DNA from: Pseudomonas pharyngis
Lineage (GTDB): Bacteria > Pseudomonadota > Gammaproteobacteria > Pseudomonadales > Pseudomonadaceae
Length of the DNA: 64,000 bases
Reading direction: 5' to 3'
Assembly (NCBI RefSeq): GCF_021602345.1
Contig: NZ_BQID01000014.1
Location: forward strand, 1 to 64,000
Of the stretch, positions 61,026 to 64,000 are shown piece after piece. Position numbers and translations under genes: made by a program. How positions within the stretch are numbered: the first letter of the stretch is position 1; each line of letters starts with the position of its first letter. Under the pieces are notes generated by a model. That model worked only from the letters and a program-made list of their open reading frames with translations. It had not been told where the DNA came from and did not search any database.

Positions 61026-61940
61026 CTATGTTTCCAGCCAGTCAGAATGAAGCTGCGGAAAACGCTTTTGCAGCCACTCGATAAAAACCTGAACCTGGGG
61101 TGCCAAATGCGTCCGACTTGGATAGAGCAACGAAACAGGGCGAGGGGCTGGCCGATAGGACTTTAGAATTTCCACCAAATCGCGACTGGCCAAATGCTCG
61201 GCCACGGTAATCCCAGGCGCCTGGATTATTCCGAAACCCGACACGCCGCACTGGACATAAGCATTCGACTCGGTAACGGTGATGCCCGCGTTACTCACAA
61301 ACGTTCGATTCTGACCTTTCACCGAGAAATGCCAAGGCAATGTCCTGTTGTTCTGACCGGACAAGAAGTTGACGCCTCGATGGGAGGCCAGATCGTCGAG
61401 TTTCTCGGGTTCCCCGTACTGGTGCAGATACTCGGGCGCGGCACAGGTCACCATGGTCGCCATCGCGATAGGGCGAGCGATCAAGGTCGAATCCGGTAGA
61501 TCGCCAATACGCAATGCACAGTCGACGCCCTCTCCGATCAGGTCGACAGCCCGGTCAGTCACGCCCAGAACCATGTTGATACCTGGGTAAGAGGCGGTGA
61601 ATTCTTTAAGGCTTTTGATGAATTCCAACTGCGCGAAAGCGGTCGGGATATCGACACGAAGTCGGCCCGTGAGCGTTGCTCCGGATCGGTCAAACATTGA
61701 GGTCGCAGCAGAAATATCCGCCAAAATCTCCTGTACCCGCTCATAGAACCTCTCGCCCTCGGCGGTAAGGGCCACCTTTCTCGTGGTGCGCTGAAACAGG
61801 CGCACGCCCAATGACGTTTCCAGCTCCTGGATATATCGGGTGACCTGGGGCCGCCCGATGTCCAGCGATTCGGCGGCTTTGGTAAAACTGCCGAGTTCCG
61901 CAAGCCTGGCAAACAGTCGCATCGATTGAAGCAGTTCCAT
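61026..61940 (-). CDS. LysR-family transcriptional regulator
   Basis: 304-aa LTTR of the CrgA/AphB-like group: HTH SMRLFARLAELGSFTKAAESLDIGRPQVTRYIQELE, then GRLRVDIPTAFAQLEFIKSL and the effector domain. It is divergent from the MDR oxidoreductase gene at 62111; the shared 170-base gap contains a perfect 11-base inverted repeat, so it most probably regulates that gene and itself. No ribosome site is prominent. Confidence 0.93.
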   Translation of the reverse strand: MELLQSMRLFARLAELGSFTKAAESLDIGRPQVTRYIQELETSLGVRLFQRTTRKVALTAEGERFYERVQEILADISAATSMFDRSGATLTGRLRVDIPTAFAQLEFIKSLKEFTASYPGINMVLGVTDRAVDLIGEGVDCALRIGDLPDSTLIARPIAMATMVTCAAPEYLHQYGEPEKLDDLASHRGVNFLSGQNNRTLPWHFSVKGQNRTFVSNAGITVTESNAYVQCGVSGFGIIQAPGITVAEHLASRDLVEILKSYRPAPRPVSLLYPSRTHLAPQVQVFIEWLQKRFPQLHSDWLET

Positions 61941-61976
61941 GTCGCTACCCTATGAACCCGCTTGACCGCGAGTCGA

Positions 61977-62010
61977 ACATGATTGTTGCTCAAGGATAGA
62001 ACAATCATGT
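61977..62010. promoter_or_regulatory. Perfect inverted repeat between LysR and MDR genes
   Basis: ACATGATTGTT (61977-61987) and AACAATCATGT (62000-62010) are exact reverse complements, separated by 12 bases. It lies in the divergent gap 37 bases from the LysR start. Strong candidate for the LysR operator, and it could also act as an mRNA hairpin. Confidence 0.6.
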
Positions 62011-62110
62011 CTTTTGCCACGCATTTATTGCGCATCGTCAAAAGCGAAAAATGCACCCAAGGCAGAACCTGTCTGGTTTGAGGCCATTGACGTGTATTTG
62101 GAGATTCGCA

Positions 62111-63121
62111 ATGAAAGCGTGGTTATTGAAAGATTTCGGACTCGACAACCTGCAATTGGGAGAGGTCGCGACTCCGCAGCCCAAGGCTGGCGAATTGTTG
62201 GTGAAAGTCGGTGCTGTCTCGCTCAACTTTCGCGACAAGGCAATCGTCGACGGCATTTATGAACCGCACATGGTGCCCAAACCACTGATCCCGGTGAGCG
62301 ATGCCGCCGGCACGGTGGTAGCGATCGGTGACAACGTCACGCGTTTCAAAGTCGGTGATCGGGTCAACTCACATCTTTACTCACGCTGGCTGGATGGCGA
62401 GCCAGGCCCGAACGAACCCGATTACTGCTTCGGTTCACCGCTCCCCGGCGGCTTGGCCGAATACATGATCATCCATGAAGACAGCGCCGTCGGTGCCCCG
62501 GACAACATGAGCGACGAAGAGGCGGCCACACTTCCGATTGCTGCGCTCACAGCCTGGTATTCGCTGGTGGACTTTGGACAGATCCAACCGGGCCAAACCG
62601 TATTGGTTCAAGGCACGGGAGGTGTGTCGATATTTGCCGTGCAGATCGCAACTGCGCTTGGCGCGAAGGTCATCGCAACGTCGAGTAGCGATAAGAATCT
62701 GCAAACCGTCAAGGGGCTGGGGGCCGTGGCAGGCATCAACTACAGAACGACCCCTAAATGGGCGGACGAAGTGCTGAAGCTGACCGAAGGCAAAGGCGTG
62801 GATTTACTGCTCGACGTAGCCGGCGGCAGTGGCATCAATCAATCGGTCGCCGCAACCAAGGCATCGGGGCGCATTGCGCAGATCGGATTTTTAACGGGGC
62901 AAACCGTAGAACTCAATCTGATGCCACTCATCTTCCGCCAGACGACCATTCGCGGAATCGCCGTAGCGCCGCGCTCATCATTCGATCGAATGAACACATT
63001 CCTCAACCAGCACAAGATCCGCCCCGTGATCGATCAGGTGTATCCGTTCGAGAGAGCACGTGAGGCTTATGAGCATCTCGCAAGGGGAGCATTTGGGAAG
63101 GTTGTGATCAAGATCGCTTGA
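62111..63121 (+). CDS. MDR-family NAD(P)-dependent alcohol dehydrogenase/reductase
   Basis: 336-aa medium-chain dehydrogenase. GroES-like N-terminus (AGELLVKVGAVSLNFRDKAIVDGIY, VSDAAGTVVAIGDNVTRFKVGDRV), then a Rossmann domain with VQGTGGVSIFAVQIA (GTGGVS variant of the NAD motif) and LDVAGGSGINQSV. No zinc cysteines are visible, so it is probably a quinone/enone reductase type. ATG 62111 has GGAG upstream. It is followed by a strong terminator. Confidence 0.9.
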   Translation: MKAWLLKDFGLDNLQLGEVATPQPKAGELLVKVGAVSLNFRDKAIVDGIYEPHMVPKPLIPVSDAAGTVVAIGDNVTRFKVGDRVNSHLYSRWLDGEPGPNEPDYCFGSPLPGGLAEYMIIHEDSAVGAPDNMSDEEAATLPIAALTAWYSLVDFGQIQPGQTVLVQGTGGVSIFAVQIATALGAKVIATSSSDKNLQTVKGLGAVAGINYRTTPKWADEVLKLTEGKGVDLLLDVAGGSGINQSVAATKASGRIAQIGFLTGQTVELNLMPLIFRQTTIRGIAVAPRSSFDRMNTFLNQHKIRPVIDQVYPFERAREAYEHLARGAFGKVVIKIA

Positions 63122-63128
63122 TAACCTT

Positions 63129-63154
63129 AAGGCGCCAATCCGGCGCCTTTTTTT
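63129..63154 (+). terminator. Intrinsic terminator after the MDR gene
   Basis: AAGGCGCC / GGCGCCTT forms a GC-rich stem with a short loop (aatcc) followed by a run of T. It ends the oxidoreductase transcript. Confidence 0.88.
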
Positions 63155-63430
63155 GCCTGCGTCAGCGCTCTGAGGTGTGTCGGATTTCGACATCGCGAGC
63201 CGCGATCAGACGTCTGCAGCGCAACCGATGCTTCACACAACAGATTACGGCTGGTTTCCAGAAGCGAGTAAACCGGGCGGAAAGCCGTCGTGTTTAAAGC
63301 CTTTTTTGATTTGTGTTTAGAAACGCCCGGCATTACTTCCCCACGGCTACAGCGTCTTGCGTCATTGCCTACGACTACGCCAGAATCCGCCGGCTTGTGC
63401 GTCTGGGGTGCGGGTTTTATCGTTTCCGGG
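63155..63430. other. Intergenic region with no recognised feature
   Basis: Between the terminator and the structured leader I find no gene, repeat or RNA that I can name; short open frames on either strand have no ribosome site. It must contain the promoter of the DUF6124 gene, probably in the AT-rich part at about 63290-63320. Confidence 0.5.
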
Positions 63431-63616
63431 TCACTGAAAAACAGTGATCGGGTTTGGTAGCCCGGATTACCTGTCGCATCGCAACACCAGATTGCAGGGA
63501 CTCTTTCGTCCTCTGTTTTATGGTGGCCATGCGTAGGGCGTCTTCGGACGCGCCGGGTATCCAGGTGACCGGTCTACCAACCTCCGTATGGCCACCACCC
63601 TCGTTTGGTAGCGAGG
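63431..63616 (+). ncRNA. Structured 5' leader RNA of the DUF6124 gene (unnamed)
   Basis: A dense set of helices: hairpin TCACTG/CAGTGA (63431-63447); hairpin CGGG/CCCG with loop TTTGGTAG (63449-63464); a long 13-bp helix of 63521-63533 with 63585-63597 (TGGTGGCCATGCG / CGTATGGCCACCA, one G-U); inside it a cUUCGg hairpin (63538-63551); and hairpin CCTCG/CGAGG with an identical loop TTTGGTAG (63599-63616). CTACCAA at 63574-63580, inside the long helix, is complementary to both loops. The last hairpin ends 37 bases before the ATG. This density is far above chance and suggests a cis-regulatory RNA. I do not recognise a named family. Confidence 0.62.
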
Positions 63617-63652
63617 CTGATGGCTCCACTTTCTCACCCTGGAGTTACATCT

Positions 63653-64000
63653 ATGTTCAAGCCAACACCGAACCCACCGGAAACCGATCCGGTTTCTCCC
63701 TACAAATTTCCCGATTCCCGAACCCTCAACGAAGCGGCAGAACGCGCGCTCGATCACTACCTCACACCTCAGCAACGGATCATGGGCAGCCATCACAAGC
63801 ACGACCCCATGTACATGGCCAACCCGGCCTACAACACTGAATCCCTGTTGGCCAACGCCAGCGAATCATTGGGATCCGCCAGCGAAATGCTCAATAACTT
63901 TGCAGCGACTCTGGAGCCTGCCCACCGCAAGACTGCGATCGGGATTGCGCAGTTGGTGATGTTGAGTGAGTTGGCGGTGAATCAGGCGTTGGATCATGTT
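63653..64000 (+). CDS. DUF6124-family protein (3' end beyond window)
   Basis: 116 codons are visible from the ATG at 63653 with GGAG upstream; the frame is still open at the window edge. The start MFKPTPNPPETDP and the following ERALDHYL / ESLLANASESLGSASEMLNNFA / AHRKTAIGIAQLVMLSELAVNQALD match a small helical protein family found widely and in many copies in Pseudomonas (DUF6124; earlier grouped near DUF3077). Typical length is about 120-130 aa, so only a few residues are missing. No signal or catalytic motif. Function unknown; expression is probably governed by the structured leader. Confidence 0.8.
   Translation, partial: MFKPTPNPPETDPVSPYKFPDSRTLNEAAERALDHYLTPQQRIMGSHHKHDPMYMANPAYNTESLLANASESLGSASEMLNNFAATLEPAHRKTAIGIAQLVMLSELAVNQALDHV

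Noticed and set aside
1-64000. tRNA, rRNA, CRISPR, transposase or integrase genes
   Set aside because: Scanned for by eye on both strands; no cloverleaf, array of spaced repeats or recombinase motif was found.

Overview
The window looks like a chromosomal segment of a fluorescent Pseudomonas (P. fluorescens group). Support for this comes from high-GC coding DNA with Pseudomonas codon use, an inverted pair of the 'gtgggagcgagc' type of REP sequence (47124-47215), a DUF6124 gene at the right edge, and the mix of TonB receptors, a FecI/FecR pair, and hydroxyproline and xylose loci. I see no rRNA, tRNA, CRISPR array, prophage or insertion sequence.

Layout. (1) 1-11.8 kb, all on the minus strand: a nutrient-acquisition block. 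From its upstream end it holds a 2-oxoglutarate/isopenicillin-N-synthase-type dioxygenase, a MetQNI-like importer, an RbsABC-like sugar-type importer and a sulfite-oxidase-like molybdoenzyme, all tightly spaced. A TonB receptor and an APC permease (cut by the window edge) follow. (2) 11.99-12.2 kb: a short scar made of a PAAR-protein 3' end joined to a catechol-1,2-dioxygenase fragment. (3) 12.2-32.1 kb: an iron-acquisition island. It has a Fur-like winged-helix protein, a TonB receptor, a divergent ParB/Srx-like + CitE-like pair, and a six-gene biosynthetic operon (PLP decarboxylase, SbnA-like synthase, opine-dehydrogenase-family enzyme, one IucA/IucC synthetase, MFS exporter, class V PLP enzyme). 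After that come an ECF sigma/FecR pair, a second closely related receptor that carries the signalling domain, and an Fe-siderophore ABC importer. Together they read as a complete 2,3-diaminopropionate/citrate carboxylate siderophore system resembling staphyloferrin B but reduced to a single synthetase. (4) 32.1-35.7 kb: a lipoprotein, an AT-richer orphan ORF, a third TonB receptor and a GRAM-like protein. (5) 35.7-43.3 kb: trans-4-hydroxyproline catabolism, with an AraC regulator, permease, epimerase, deaminase, 2-oxoglutarate semialdehyde dehydrogenase and FAD D-amino-acid dehydrogenase. (6) 43.3-50 kb: xylose isomerase and the XylFGH importer with XylR; no xylB is present. (7) 50-63.1 kb: assorted housekeeping and stress genes: MDR oxidoreductases, two YcaC-type hydrolases, a diguanylate cyclase, MsrA, small exported proteins, an amino-acid permease, LysR regulators, AlaE and a DUF4432 protein. 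(8) 63.4-64 kb: a strongly structured RNA leader in front of a truncated DUF6124 gene.

The most interesting items are the reduced staphyloferrin-B-like pathway, in which an opine-dehydrogenase-fold enzyme stands where SbnB would be expected; a possible polyproline leader peptide upstream of that operon; and the DUF6124 leader, where two hairpin loops of identical sequence share one complementary site. All functional statements rest on reading motifs and context; no database search was run.
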